Assembly: GCF_001074155.1 (NCBI RefSeq)
Contig: NZ_JUUZ01000031.1
Location: forward strand, 19,720-83,719
Direction of reading: 5' to 3'
Length of the DNA: 64,000 bases
Source of the DNA: Streptococcus pseudopneumoniae
Lineage (GTDB): Bacteria > Bacillota > Bacilli > Lactobacillales > Streptococcaceae
In this document: piece after piece, positions 28,959-37,933 of the stretch
Position numbering within the stretch: position 1 is the first letter of the stretch
Layout of the letters: each line of letters opens with the position of its first letter
Translations under genes and position numbers: made by a program
Notes under the pieces: model-generated
The model's database searches: none
Seen by the model: the letters and a program-made list of their open reading frames with translations, nothing else
What the model was told of the DNA's origin: nothing

Positions 28959-31434
28959 AATTTTCTTTATCTTCTTTAAAGACTTCTTTTAGGTAGGCAT
29001 CAAAAACTTCTTCATCAGAAATAGTATCTGAGATAAAGCTTCCATTACTTGTACGCTCTGATAGATTCAAATCTTGTAGGATTGCTTCGTAAATCATTCC
29101 ATTATTTGATTGAATGACAAGCGTTTGTTCGCCATCTTCTACTTCTGTACTAAAGAGATCTCCGATAAATCCTTGTTCTGAGACAGCACCGGCCAAGAAG
29201 ACGCGATGTGGTTTACTCTTCAATTCTCTCAGAACTTGAAGACCACGCTTAGCGCGACTAGTTGCTGGAATTTCCTCTGTTGATACACGTTTCAAGCTTC
29301 CACGTTGGGTTAACAGATAGAAAGATGAAGTATTGCAGATAAAGGCAACTTGAAGCTCATCATCTGCTTTCAGATTCATAGCTTTAACACCTGCAGCCTT
29401 GGCTCCAACAACTGGAACCTCTTCGATATTAAAGCGAAGGGCATATCCATTTTTACTAATCAACAAAACATCATCCAATTTAATCGGAGCTACTGCTACA
29501 ATCTGGTCACTATCGTCTTTCAACTTAGCATACTTGACAGACTTAGAGCGATAGGTTCTCCATGGAGAGAATTCTTTGCGTTCTACCCGTTTGATTTGTC
29601 CAAGGCGAGTCGCTGCAAAGTAGGTTGTCGCATCGTCAAACTGATCCACAACTTCAACATAGAGCACTTCTTCATTGGTTTCAAAGTTTGTAATCGTTTG
29701 GCTCAAGTGCTCCCCGATATCCTTCCAACGGATATCTGCCAACTCATGGACAGGGCGGTAAATGACATTCCCTAGGGTTGTAAATATCAAGAGATGTTGA
29801 GTTGTTTTGACAGATTGGACGAATAGCAATCGGTCATCATCCCGTTTACCAATTTCTTCTAAGGTCGAAGCTGCGAAAGAACGAGGACTAGTACGCTTAA
29901 TGTAACCTGCCTTAGTCACGCTGACGTATGTATCTTCTTCAGCGATCAGACTAGCTGTATCAATCTCAATGACTTTAGCTGTATCTTCTAAAGTACTCAA
30001 ACGTGGTGTCGCAAACTTCTTCTTGACCTCACGAAGTTCTTTTTTCATGAGATTGTACATAGTTCGTTCATCGCCGATGATAGCCGCAAGCATAGCAATC
30101 TTTTCACGAAGTTCTGCTTCTTCTTCCTGCAAGACAACAACGTCAGTATTGGTCAAACGATACAGTTGCAAGGTAACGATAGCTTCTGCCTGTTCTTCCG
30201 TAAATTCATAGCTGACCTTGAGGTTTTCCTTAGCGTCAGCCTTGTTCTCAGAAGCGCGGATAAGGGCAATAACCTCATCCAAAATCGAGATAACGCGAAT
30301 CAAACCTTCCACGATATGGAGACGTTTCTCAGCCTTTTCCTTGTCAAAGCGAGAACGCGCCAAGATAACTTCACGACGGTGGGCAATATAGCTAGACAAG
30401 ATTGGCACAATCCCAACCTGGCGTGGTGTGAAATTGTCAATCGCAACCATGTTGAAGTTGTAGTTGATTTGTAGGTCAGTATACTTGAAAAGGTAGTTGA
30501 GAACAAGCTCAGTGTTCGCATCTTTCTTGAGTTCGATAGCAATACGAAGACCATCACGGTCAGACTCATCACGAACCTCAGCGATACCTGCCACCTTGTT
30601 ATTGACACGGACTTCATCGATTTTCTTGACCAAGTTAGCCTTATTGATTTCATAAGGAATCTCAGTGATAACGATTTGTTCCTTACCACCTTTTAGCTTC
30701 TCAATTTCAGTCTTAGAACGAACAACCACGCGCCCTTTACCAGTTTCATAGGCCTTTTTGATTTCATCACGGCCTTGGATAATCGCTCCTGTAGGGAAAT
30801 CTGGCCCAGGCAAGAATTCCATCAACTTATCTACCTTGGCAGTCGGATGATCAATCATGTAGACTGTAGCATCGATAACTTCAGCCAAATTATGTGGTGG
30901 AATATCAGTGGCATAACCAGCTGAAATACCTGTAGAACCATTGACTAAAAGGTTTGGAAAGGCTGCTGGCAAGACTGTTGGCTCTTTTTCGGTATCGTCA
31001 AAGTTCCAAGCAAAAGGAACTGTCTTTTTCTCGATATCCTGAAGAAGGTAGCCAGCAATCTCAGACAAACGTGCCTCAGTATAACGCATAGCCGCAGGTG
31101 GATCTCCGTCCATGGAACCGTTATTCCCGTGCATTTCAACCAGAATCTCACGGTTTTTCCAGTCCTGAGACATACGGACCATGGCATCATAGATAGAAGA
31201 ATCTCCGTGTGGATGGAAATTCCCCATGATGTTACCGACAGACTTGGCCGACTTACGGTAGCTCTTGTCAAAAGTATTGCCATCCTTATTCATAGAATAA
31301 AGAATACGGCGCTGAACCGGCTTCAATCCATCACGAATATCTGGCAAAGCCCGGTCTTGAATGATATATTTGGAGTAGCGACCAAAGCGCTCTCCCATGA
31401 TGTCCTCCAAGGACATATTTTGGATATTACTCAT
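28957..31434 (-). CDS. parC: DNA topoisomerase IV subunit A
   Basis: An 825-residue type IIA topoisomerase subunit that cuts and rejoins DNA to decatenate daughter chromosomes. The catalytic Tyr118 is in DPPAAMRYTEARL. The quinolone-determining region reads HPHGDSSIYD with Ser79 and Asp83 intact, so no classical resistance change. Gly52 and Asp91 are present. A beta-pinwheel C-terminal domain follows. I chose MSNIQNMSLEDIMG at 31434, the known start, although no Shine-Dalgarno is next to it; the long-palindrome element at 31438-31550 immediately precedes it. Confidence 0.97.
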   Translation of the reverse strand: MSNIQNMSLEDIMGERFGRYSKYIIQDRALPDIRDGLKPVQRRILYSMNKDGNTFDKSYRKSAKSVGNIMGNFHPHGDSSIYDAMVRMSQDWKNREILVEMHGNNGSMDGDPPAAMRYTEARLSEIAGYLLQDIEKKTVPFAWNFDDTEKEPTVLPAAFPNLLVNGSTGISAGYATDIPPHNLAEVIDATVYMIDHPTAKVDKLMEFLPGPDFPTGAIIQGRDEIKKAYETGKGRVVVRSKTEIEKLKGGKEQIVITEIPYEINKANLVKKIDEVRVNNKVAGIAEVRDESDRDGLRIAIELKKDANTELVLNYLFKYTDLQINYNFNMVAIDNFTPRQVGIVPILSSYIAHRREVILARSRFDKEKAEKRLHIVEGLIRVISILDEVIALIRASENKADAKENLKVSYEFTEEQAEAIVTLQLYRLTNTDVVVLQEEEAELREKIAMLAAIIGDERTMYNLMKKELREVKKKFATPRLSTLEDTAKVIEIDTASLIAEEDTYVSVTKAGYIKRTSPRSFAASTLEEIGKRDDDRLLFVQSVKTTQHLLIFTTLGNVIYRPVHELADIRWKDIGEHLSQTITNFETNEEVLYVEVVDQFDDATTYFAATRLGQIKRVERKEFSPWRTYRSKSVKYAKLKDDSDQIVAVAPIKLDDVLLISKNGYALRFNIEEVPVVGAKAAGVKAMNLKADDELQVAFICNTSSFYLLTQRGSLKRVSTEEIPATSRAKRGLQVLRELKSKPHRVFLAGAVSEQGFIGDLFSTEVEDGEQTLVIQSNNGMIYEAILQDLNLSERTSNGSFISDTISDEEVFDAYLKEVFKEDKEN

Positions 31435-31437
31435 ATA

Positions 31438-31550
31438 GGATACAAAGCCCGTAAAATGCAAAGTGAAAATAGGAAATTTTTACCGTGAGCGATGCTCACA
31501 AGAGAATTTATCTTTTTCACACAGCATTTGGGGCGTGTTCAACTCCTTTC
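31438..31550 (-). repeat. Long-palindrome element, copy A, upstream of parC
   Basis: About 113 bp that folds end to end. Plus-strand arms are GCCC (31447-31450) with GGGC (31531-31534), AAATGC (31454-31459) with GCATTT (31524-31529), GTGAAAA (31463-31469) with TTTTCAC (31514-31520), and GTGAGC, loop GAT, GCTCAC at the tip (31485-31499). It is homologous to the copy at 49433-49548, with compensating changes in the stems. On the minus strand it begins with AAAGGAG and ends 4 nt before the parC ATG. I could not match it to BOX, RUP or SPRITE from memory. Confidence 0.85.
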
Positions 31551-31652
31551 AAAAAATGTAGAGTAGATTTTATAGAAAAGGATTTCAGTTACTTTATAGA
31601 ACCAAACTATCCTCTCTGTATTTTAAAGTTTTGAATTGTGTTCTTTATTTTC

Positions 31653-32471
31653 TTAGTGATTTAGAAGTTTTTCCTTAGCATATCTCATCATCCTATCAGC
31701 CACTTCTTTTTCATACTTGAATCCCATCTTTTGAGCAAGACTTTGAGCTTCTTGATGGAAAAGTTGCATGGTAGCAAATAAAGACTGAGTGATTTTGTCT
31801 AAACTTGATAAATCAAGAAGAGCAGAGAACTCCTTCTCTTTCTCTGTATGTAAATACTGGAAAAGATACTTGTAGTTCTTACCGATGTCGACTACTCCTC
31901 TATCACTTGCGACCTGCCAAGCTAAGATTTTCAAGAGTTCTTGCTGACAAATACCGTAGAGATGGTCAGTCGCATAGATGACTTGCTTACGACAAATTCC
32001 TTTGACCACGTAGGCTGACACCCACCAAAATTCATTGCATGATGCTGTAAATTCCTCTTCGGAGGGAGGAGCGATCCAGTAGCGCTTAGGATTAGGCAGA
32101 TACGCTTCAAATAAACCTTTTTCGTCTTCTAAAACTATGAAGCCTGCCTCACTATCCACCCACTCCTGCATGTGTTCTATTGGGCAGAGGGTTAAATCAA
32201 TTCGATTGCCATCTTCAAAGAGCATGAGGTAGAGACGTCGATGTCCTAGGATATTATGTTGCTCAATGTTACGTGTACCAAACTGGTGCAACCAAGCAAG
32301 ATCTCTTGTTAGAGTGTCTAAGTCGTCCACAACATAGACTACGTCGTAATCCTGAAACTCATCTTTTGGTGCTTTTGTATCAGTACGTGAACCAGATAGT
32401 GCCACAGCATCAATCTGTAACTTTTTAGCTGTTTCTAAAATCAGTTCAAGTATTTCCTGATCAGTTCTCAT
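31653..32471 (-). CDS. ANT(6)-like nucleotidyltransferase
   Basis: A 272-residue protein of the streptomycin adenylyltransferase family (PF04439). The nucleotidyltransferase motif is LSGSRTD near residue 25, with KDEFQDYDVVYVV supplying the metal-binding aspartates, and NRIDLTLCP and CNEFWWVSAYVVKGICRKQ are also family blocks. Acquired ANT(6) enzymes adenylate streptomycin. This chromosomal relative is shorter and divergent, so resistance should not be assumed. Its start lies 11 bp inside the preceding membrane protein gene, implying coupling. It is followed by about 100 bp holding a possible parC promoter. Confidence 0.85.
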   Translation of the reverse strand: MRTDQEILELILETAKKLQIDAVALSGSRTDTKAPKDEFQDYDVVYVVDDLDTLTRDLAWLHQFGTRNIEQHNILGHRRLYLMLFEDGNRIDLTLCPIEHMQEWVDSEAGFIVLEDEKGLFEAYLPNPKRYWIAPPSEEEFTASCNEFWWVSAYVVKGICRKQVIYATDHLYGICQQELLKILAWQVASDRGVVDIGKNYKYLFQYLHTEKEKEFSALLDLSSLDKITQSLFATMQLFHQEAQSLAQKMGFKYEKEVADRMMRYAKEKLLNH

Positions 32472-33003
32472 GTGGTTCTTCCTCAGTGGTCTCTATGTTC
32501 TGAATAACAGCATCTTCATTTCTTTGCTGAAGAAGCTTCTGAACTCTTTTTCTTTCAAGCTCTCCGACTATAAATTGAATGATAGAACTAATTCCAAAAA
32601 ATGGTAGCAGCAACATAATTCCCATTTCTTCCGTCAGCATTAAAAATAGGAAATTAATAACTGAAAATATTTCTAAAAACCAGGCATTTAGCCTAAGAAG
32701 TTTTGAGTAACTACTAGGATAATGTTTGAGATGTTTATTGCTCTTATAAATAGCTGTGAATCCAAAAGCTAAGCTAGCTGGTGTGAAAATAAAAATGTCA
32801 AAAGTATAGAATAGCAAACCTGCATAAGGATTGGATCTAAAAGGATTATCAAATAAAAAGACACAGGCGGTTACTATAGCTAATAGTAAGAATTCAAGAA
32901 AGCGAATTTTCTCAGGTTTTCCTTGTTTAGCTGTTATAAACATAACTGCACCTATAGCTAAAACTATCGCAAGAAAAGGAGTATGATACAATAAACTTAT
33001 CAT
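32461..33003 (-). CDS. Four-to-five-helix membrane protein of unknown function
   Basis: A 180-residue protein with hydrophobic helices at about 5-23, 35-50, 58-80 and 100-145, ending in a charged cytoplasmic tail (ERKRVQKLLQQRNED...). No family recognised. AGAGG precedes the ATG. Its 3' end overlaps the nucleotidyltransferase gene by 11 bp, so the two are translated from one message, and it lies 49 bp after the DUF1232 gene. Base composition is slightly more AT-rich than parE and parC. Confidence 0.75.
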   Translation of the reverse strand: MISLLYHTPFLAIVLAIGAVMFITAKQGKPEKIRFLEFLLLAIVTACVFLFDNPFRSNPYAGLLFYTFDIFIFTPASLAFGFTAIYKSNKHLKHYPSSYSKLLRLNAWFLEIFSVINFLFLMLTEEMGIMLLLPFFGISSIIQFIVGELERKRVQKLLQQRNEDAVIQNIETTEEEPHEN

Positions 33004-33052
33004 GATGTATACCTCTTTTAGAGAGCTAAAATTAAGAAATATAGACGATTTT

Positions 33053-33460
33053 TCAGATCAATCCTTGAGACTGACGCCATTTATCATAGGTTTCAATGTC
33101 TATTTTGACCATATTCATACAAAGTCCTACAACAGCCATATCATCCAAGTAGCCTGCTAACGGAATAAAATCTGGAATAATGTCAATTGGGGAAAGGAAA
33201 TAAATAAGTGCGCTTAAAACGGCTAAAATAGTTCCATAAGGAACCGTTGTGTATTTCCCTTGAGCATAATTTTTCACTAAAGAAATCATGACTGGGATCA
33301 TTGTAAATTTTTTACCAACAAATGGCATCTCTTTAATTTTTTGCTCCAAACGGTACAAAAAATCATCTAATTCATCTTTATCGTTTAATAGGGCCTCAGA
33401 TTGCGCATAGCCACTTTCAAGAGCTTCTTTAACTTGCTCTTCACTTAGATTTTCAGACAT
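33053..33460 (-). CDS. DUF1232 (YkvA-like) membrane protein
   Basis: A 135-residue protein. The hallmark of DUF1232, YFLSPIDIIPDFIPLAGYLDDMAVVG, starts near residue 88 and overlaps a hydrophobic segment; the N-terminal half is helical and charged. Function unknown; family members are found in many bacteria and occasionally linked to envelope or stress phenotypes. TGGAGG precedes the start. It lies 33 bp after parE on the same strand. Confidence 0.88.
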   Translation of the reverse strand: MSENLSEEQVKEALESGYAQSEALLNDKDELDDFLYRLEQKIKEMPFVGKKFTMIPVMISLVKNYAQGKYTTVPYGTILAVLSALIYFLSPIDIIPDFIPLAGYLDDMAVVGLCMNMVKIDIETYDKWRQSQGLI

Positions 33461-33493
33461 ATCTTGTCCTCCATTTGTATTTATATCCTAATT

Positions 33494-35437
33494 TTAAAAC
33501 ACAGTCGCTTCTTCCAGCGTAAACTTGACATTATCTTCAATCCACTTACGACGTGGTTCGACCTTATCACCCATGAGGACATTGACGCGACGTTCTGCGC
33601 GTGCTAGGTCTTCAATCGTAACACGTATGAGGGTACGAGTTTCTGGGTTCATGGTTGTTTCCCAAAGTTGGTCCGCATTCATCTCACCAAGCCCCTTGTA
33701 GCGTTGAAGGGTAGCACCTTTACCGAATTGCTTACGAAGTTCTTCTAGTTCGCCATCCGTCCAAGCGTATGCCACTTCTTCTTTCTTGCCCTTACCTTTG
33801 GACATCTTGTAAAGAGGCGGAAGGGCGATATAGACATGGCCTGCCTCGACTAGTGGACGCATGTAGCGATAAAAGAAGGTTAAGAGAAGGGTTTGAATGT
33901 GGGCACCATCGGTGTCCGCATCGGTCATGATAATGATTTTGTCATAGTTAGCATCTTCAAGGGAGAAATCTGCCCCAACACCAGCACCAATGGTATAAAT
34001 CATAGTGTTGATTTCTTCGTTTTTGAGGATATCTGCCATCTTGGCCTTGGCTGTATTGATGACCTTACCACGAAGAGGCAAAATAGCCTGAAACTTGCGA
34101 TCACGACCTTGTTTGGCAGAGCCACCGGCAGAATCACCCTCGACTAGGTAGAGTTCATTCTTAGCTGGATTTTTAGACTGGGCTGGCGTTAATTTACCAG
34201 AAAGCAATCCCTTATCTTTTTTGTTTTTCTTGCCATTTCGGCTCTCATCACGCGCTTTACGTGCTGCTTCACGAGCGTCACGAGCCTTGATAGCTTTACG
34301 AATCAGATTTGAAGCTAGTTCCCCATTTTCCATGAGGAAGAAGGTCAGTTTTTCAGCAACAATACTATCAACGATTGGACGAGCTAGTGGACTTCCTAGT
34401 TTGTCCTTAGTCTGTCCTTCAAACTGAAGATGTTCCTCCGGAACCAAGATAGAAAGAACGGCCGCCAATCCTTCACGGTAATCTGAACCTTCAAGATTTT
34501 TATCTTTTTCTTTGAGGAGACCCGTCTTACGTGCATAATCATTCATAACCTTGGTAATGGCTGACTTGAGTCCTGTCTCATGTGTTCCACCGTCTTTGGT
34601 ACGGACGTTATTGACAAAGGACAAGATATTATCTGAAAATCCATCATTATACTGGAGGGCTACTTCTACTTGGAAACCATTGTCTTCGCCTTCAAAGTAA
34701 AGGACTGGTGTCAAAGTTTCCTTGTCTTCATTAAGATAAGAAACAAAGTCTTGTACCCCGTTCTCATAATGGAATTCGATTGCTTCATCTGTTCGCTTGT
34801 CCGTTAATGACAAAGTTACATTCTTCAAGAGAAAAGCTGACTCATTGAGACGCTCTGAAATGGTATTGTACTTGAAGTCTGTCGTAGAAAAGATACTAGC
34901 ATCTGGCATGAAGGTCACTTTGGTACCTGTTTTTGACTTAGGTGCCGTTCCAACCTTTTCAAGAGTTGTTACTGGCTTACCTCCATTTTCAAAACGTTGT
35001 CTATAAACTGCTCCATCACGAGTAATTTCTACCTCTAACCGACTAGAGAGGGCATTAACGACAGAAGATCCAACCCCGTGGAGACCTCCTGATGTCTTAT
35101 AACCACCCTGACCGAATTTCCCTCCGGCGTGAAGGATGGTAAAGATAACCTCAACCGTTGGAATTCCCATAGCGTGCATTCCAGTTGGCATCCCACGTCC
35201 GTGGTCTTGAACCGTTAAACTTCCGTCTTTATTGATGGTCACATCGATGCGGTCACCAAATCCAGACAAGGCTTCATCGACAGCATTATCGACGATTTCC
35301 CAGACAAGGTGATGGAGACCAGCACCATCGGTCGATCCGATATACATCCCTGGACGTTTTCGGACCGCATCCAACCCTTCTAGCACCTGAATGGCGTCAT
35401 CATTATAATTGTTAATATTGATTTCCTTTTTTGACAC
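33494..35437 (-). CDS. parE: DNA topoisomerase IV subunit B
   Basis: A 647-residue ATPase subunit partnering ParC. The GHKL ATP site shows EIVDNAVDEALSG and DHGRGMPTG, and GGLHGVGSSVVNAL closes the pocket. The Toprim domain has LVEGDSAGGSAKQGRD and MTDADTDGAHI. The quinolone region (PLRGKVINTAKAKMAD) looks wild type. Translation starts at GTG (35437), supported by AGGAGG at 7 bp and by the conserved MSKKEININNYN. Confidence 0.97.
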   Translation of the reverse strand: MSKKEININNYNDDAIQVLEGLDAVRKRPGMYIGSTDGAGLHHLVWEIVDNAVDEALSGFGDRIDVTINKDGSLTVQDHGRGMPTGMHAMGIPTVEVIFTILHAGGKFGQGGYKTSGGLHGVGSSVVNALSSRLEVEITRDGAVYRQRFENGGKPVTTLEKVGTAPKSKTGTKVTFMPDASIFSTTDFKYNTISERLNESAFLLKNVTLSLTDKRTDEAIEFHYENGVQDFVSYLNEDKETLTPVLYFEGEDNGFQVEVALQYNDGFSDNILSFVNNVRTKDGGTHETGLKSAITKVMNDYARKTGLLKEKDKNLEGSDYREGLAAVLSILVPEEHLQFEGQTKDKLGSPLARPIVDSIVAEKLTFFLMENGELASNLIRKAIKARDAREAARKARDESRNGKKNKKDKGLLSGKLTPAQSKNPAKNELYLVEGDSAGGSAKQGRDRKFQAILPLRGKVINTAKAKMADILKNEEINTMIYTIGAGVGADFSLEDANYDKIIIMTDADTDGAHIQTLLLTFFYRYMRPLVEAGHVYIALPPLYKMSKGKGKKEEVAYAWTDGELEELRKQFGKGATLQRYKGLGEMNADQLWETTMNPETRTLIRVTIEDLARAERRVNVLMGDKVEPRRKWIEDNVKFTLEEATVF

Positions 35438-35559
35438 AAGGAACCTCCTATTCGTTCATCTTTACTATTTTACAGGTTTTCTAGGGATTTTGCAAAATTT
35501 TTCTAGTTAAAAAGCCTATTCCAAAGTCTTTTTTAGCAAAAACATCACCTAGTTATACC

Positions 35560-35593
35560 AAAAAAAGAAACCAAGACAAAATCTTAGTTTTCT
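35560..35593 (-). terminator. Terminator of the amino acid ABC operon
   Basis: Minus-strand arms AGAAAACTAAGA / TCTTGGTTTCT followed by a T run; the first arm overlaps the stop codon of the binding-protein gene. Confidence 0.85.
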
Positions 35594-36426
35594 TTTCCTT
35601 TAATTTGGTTTGTAGCCACATCTTCACCAAACCATTTCTTGCTTATTTCTTGGAATTTACCTTCTTGATAGAGCTCTACAAAAGCTTTATTCAAATTTGC
35701 TAACAAGTTCTTATCAGCTGGTCTCACACCAACTGCAAAAGACTCACTCTCAAAACCAGCAGGAAATATCTCATACTGGTCTAAAATCCCTTCAGTTTCA
35801 AGATAATAATTGGCGTAAACACGGTCAATTAAAAGGGCATCAATCCGATCATTTTGTAAGTCAATCAAGGCTTCGTTAAAACTCTGATATTGGTTGGCTT
35901 TTTGATCTTTTACGATATTTTTTAAGAGTTCTGGTTGGGCTTCGAAATCTATATAACCAGAAGATCCTGCCTGGGCACCCAAAACCTTGCCTGTCATATC
36001 AGACACTGATTGTATATTCTGAGATTTCTTAGAAACTAGAACCTGCTGATTCTCCATATAAGGAATGGTAAAAGCAACCTTCTCACGGCGTTCATCTGTT
36101 GCGGAATATCCATTCCAGATAGCATCAATGGTACCGTTTTGAAGTTCGGTTTCCTTCATGTCCCAATCAATGGGTTGAAACTGTACCTTGAAACCAAGTT
36201 TCTCAGAAACAGCCTGTGCTAAATCAATGTCAAATCCAGCATATTGCCCATTCTTTTCTTCAAAGCCCATGGGAACAAAGGTATTGTCAAACCCGATAGT
36301 AATTGTTCCCTGTTCTTGGTATTTGTCCCAATTATCGACTTTGGGATCGCTAGCTTTTTGTGTGCATCCTACCAGGAAAAAAGCCAGAAAGAACACCAAA
36401 ACAAGGCTGATTTTCTTTCGATTCAT
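35584..36426 (-). CDS. Polar amino acid ABC transporter substrate-binding lipoprotein
   Basis: A 280-residue family 3 solute-binding protein. Lipobox VGC gives lipidated Cys21. The ITIGFDNTFVPMGFEEKNGQYAGFDIDLA signature region begins near residue 42. The WNGYSATDERR block fits glutamine/polar amino acid or cystine binders. It is third in the order permease-ATPase-receptor, nine bases after the ATPase gene, and followed by the operon terminator. The ligand cannot be fixed from sequence alone. Confidence 0.92.
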   Translation of the reverse strand: MNRKKISLVLVFFLAFFLVGCTQKASDPKVDNWDKYQEQGTITIGFDNTFVPMGFEEKNGQYAGFDIDLAQAVSEKLGFKVQFQPIDWDMKETELQNGTIDAIWNGYSATDERREKVAFTIPYMENQQVLVSKKSQNIQSVSDMTGKVLGAQAGSSGYIDFEAQPELLKNIVKDQKANQYQSFNEALIDLQNDRIDALLIDRVYANYYLETEGILDQYEIFPAGFESESFAVGVRPADKNLLANLNKAFVELYQEGKFQEISKKWFGEDVATNQIKGKEN

Positions 36427-36435
36427 AGATACCTC

Positions 36436-37065
36436 CTACTTAGGCTCTACTTTGAGAATCTGGTCAGCAATATTCTCTGCAAACTGGAGATCGTGAGTCA
36501 CAACAATCTGAGTCATGCCTAATTCTCGATTTTGTAGAATCAGTTTTTCAACCTCGAGACGCAACTCAGGGTCAAGGGCCGAAGTTGGTTCGTCACACCC
36601 AATCACTTCAGGATCTATCATCATAGCGCGTGCTAAGGCAACCCGTTGCTTTTGACCGCCAGATAATGAGTATGGATAGGCATCTGCATGAGCTTCGAGT
36701 CCTAGACGAGTTAATAAGTCGACCGCCTTCTTCTTGGCATCTGCTTCAGACATTCCCATAGTTTTGATGGGTGACAAAATCAAGTTCTCCATAACGGATA
36801 AGTGAGGAAAAAGCTGAAAATCTTGAAACACAAAACCTAACAAGTGGCGCTTTTCAAGTTCATCCAAAGGTAAGGATTCTCCATTATAAAAAATCTCACC
36901 TGAATCAATGGTTTCAAGTCCAGCCAACATTCTGAGCAAGGTAGTCTTCCCACCACCAGAAGGTCCAACAATAGCCAAAATCTGCTTTTCAGGAATTGTT
37001 AAATTGAAATTGGATAAAATTTCTTTTTTTCCAAATTTTTTGCTGATATTTTTTAACTCTAACAT
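36436..37065 (-). CDS. Amino acid ABC transporter ATP-binding protein
   Basis: A 209-residue cytoplasmic ATPase of the polar amino acid (PAAT) uptake family. Walker A is GPSGGGKTT, the signature is LSGGQKQRVALARAM, Walker B is VIGCDEPTSALD, and the switch histidine is in VVTHD. I chose MLELKNISKKFG at 37065, with AGGAGG eight bases upstream, rather than the extension into the permease gene. It is shorter than the usual 240-residue members because the C-terminal tail is brief. Confidence 0.95.
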   Translation of the reverse strand: MLELKNISKKFGKKEILSNFNLTIPEKQILAIVGPSGGGKTTLLRMLAGLETIDSGEIFYNGESLPLDELEKRHLLGFVFQDFQLFPHLSVMENLILSPIKTMGMSEADAKKKAVDLLTRLGLEAHADAYPYSLSGGQKQRVALARAMMIDPEVIGCDEPTSALDPELRLEVEKLILQNRELGMTQIVVTHDLQFAENIADQILKVEPK

Positions 37066-37075
37066 GGATAACCTC

Positions 37076-37717
37076 CTATCTATAGTAGCTAAACTTTTTC
37101 TCAAGTTTCTTAGCTATAATCGTAACAATACCAATCATGAGAAGATAGATGGCTCCTGCTAGAAACATTGGAATCAAGCTCGCATCACGATTGGCTGCAG
37201 TACGACTAGCTAGGATTAAATCTGAAATACCGAGTGCATAGACCAAAGAAGTATCTTTAACCAAACTCATAACCTCGTTAAATACACTTGGTAAAACAAT
37301 CTTAGTGACCTGAGGCAAGATAATATAGCGGACGGTATCGATAGGTTTGAATTTCAAAACCTTAGCTGCTTCATATTGTCCTTGAGGAATCGTTGCAATC
37401 CCTCCACGGAATATTTCTGCAAAATAGGCTGCATAATTAAGCGTGAAAGCAATAATCGCTGCTGGTACCCGATCAAGTCGAATCCCGATACTTGGAAGAA
37501 CATAATAAATAAAAATCAACTGCAAGAGCAATGGTGTACCACGCATCACCCAGATATAAACATCAATCATGTAATGGAGGGGTTTCCAATGGACCTGTAA
37601 GCAAAAGGCAACCAAAATACCTAAAGGAATTGAAAAGAGTAAGACCAGTGCAAATACTTGTAAAGTCATTGTCGCACCGCTCAATAAACTAGGTAATATC
37701 TCAAATAAGTAAGACAT
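37076..37717 (-). CDS. Amino acid ABC transporter permease
   Basis: A 213-residue inner-membrane permease of the HisM/GlnP type with five predicted helices. The EAA loop appears as YEAAKVLKFKPIDTVRYIILPQ. I chose MSYLFEILPSLLSGA at 37717, preceded by a strong AGGAGGTGG; the 25-codon extension overlaps the promoter. It is the first gene of a three-gene operon with the ATPase and binding protein. A single permease implies a homodimeric pore. Confidence 0.94.
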   Translation of the reverse strand: MSYLFEILPSLLSGATMTLQVFALVLLFSIPLGILVAFCLQVHWKPLHYMIDVYIWVMRGTPLLLQLIFIYYVLPSIGIRLDRVPAAIIAFTLNYAAYFAEIFRGGIATIPQGQYEAAKVLKFKPIDTVRYIILPQVTKIVLPSVFNEVMSLVKDTSLVYALGISDLILASRTAANRDASLIPMFLAGAIYLLMIGIVTIIAKKLEKKFSYYR

Positions 37718-37745
37718 ACTCCACCTCCTAAAAATAATTGTTCCT

Positions 37746-37773
37746 ATTATAGCATAAATAAACATAAAATCAA
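37746..37773 (-). promoter_or_regulatory. Promoter of the amino acid ABC operon
   Basis: Minus-strand TTGATT (37768-37773), 16-bp spacer, TGC-TATAAT (hexamer 37746-37751), about 30 bp before the permease start. Confidence 0.75.
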
Positions 37774-37918
37774 GTTTTTCAGAAATTTTCATGAATTTTT
37801 AAAACTTTATCCTTTATTTTTGAATAAAAATGGTACTCATGATAAACTTATCAACTTTGATAAAGTATCAGATGTCACAGCTAGTAAATAGATTCAGTTC
37901 CGTTTCTCTCCTAATTCA

Positions 37919-37927
37919 TGGTATAAT
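37919..37927 (+). promoter_or_regulatory. Extended -10 placed for a leaderless plsY transcript
   Basis: TGGTATAAT (hexamer 37922-37927) is followed after six bases by the plsY ATG. The predicted transcription start is the A of the start codon. Confidence 0.75.
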
Positions 37928-37933
37928 AGAAAC

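Noticed and set aside
31653..32471. Calling the nucleotidyltransferase a streptomycin resistance gene
   Set aside because: Only family-level motifs are visible; it is divergent, chromosomal and not linked to mobile elements.
28957..35437. Fluoroquinolone resistance mutations in parC or parE
   Set aside because: Ser79 and Asp83 of ParC and the ParE quinolone region read as wild type.
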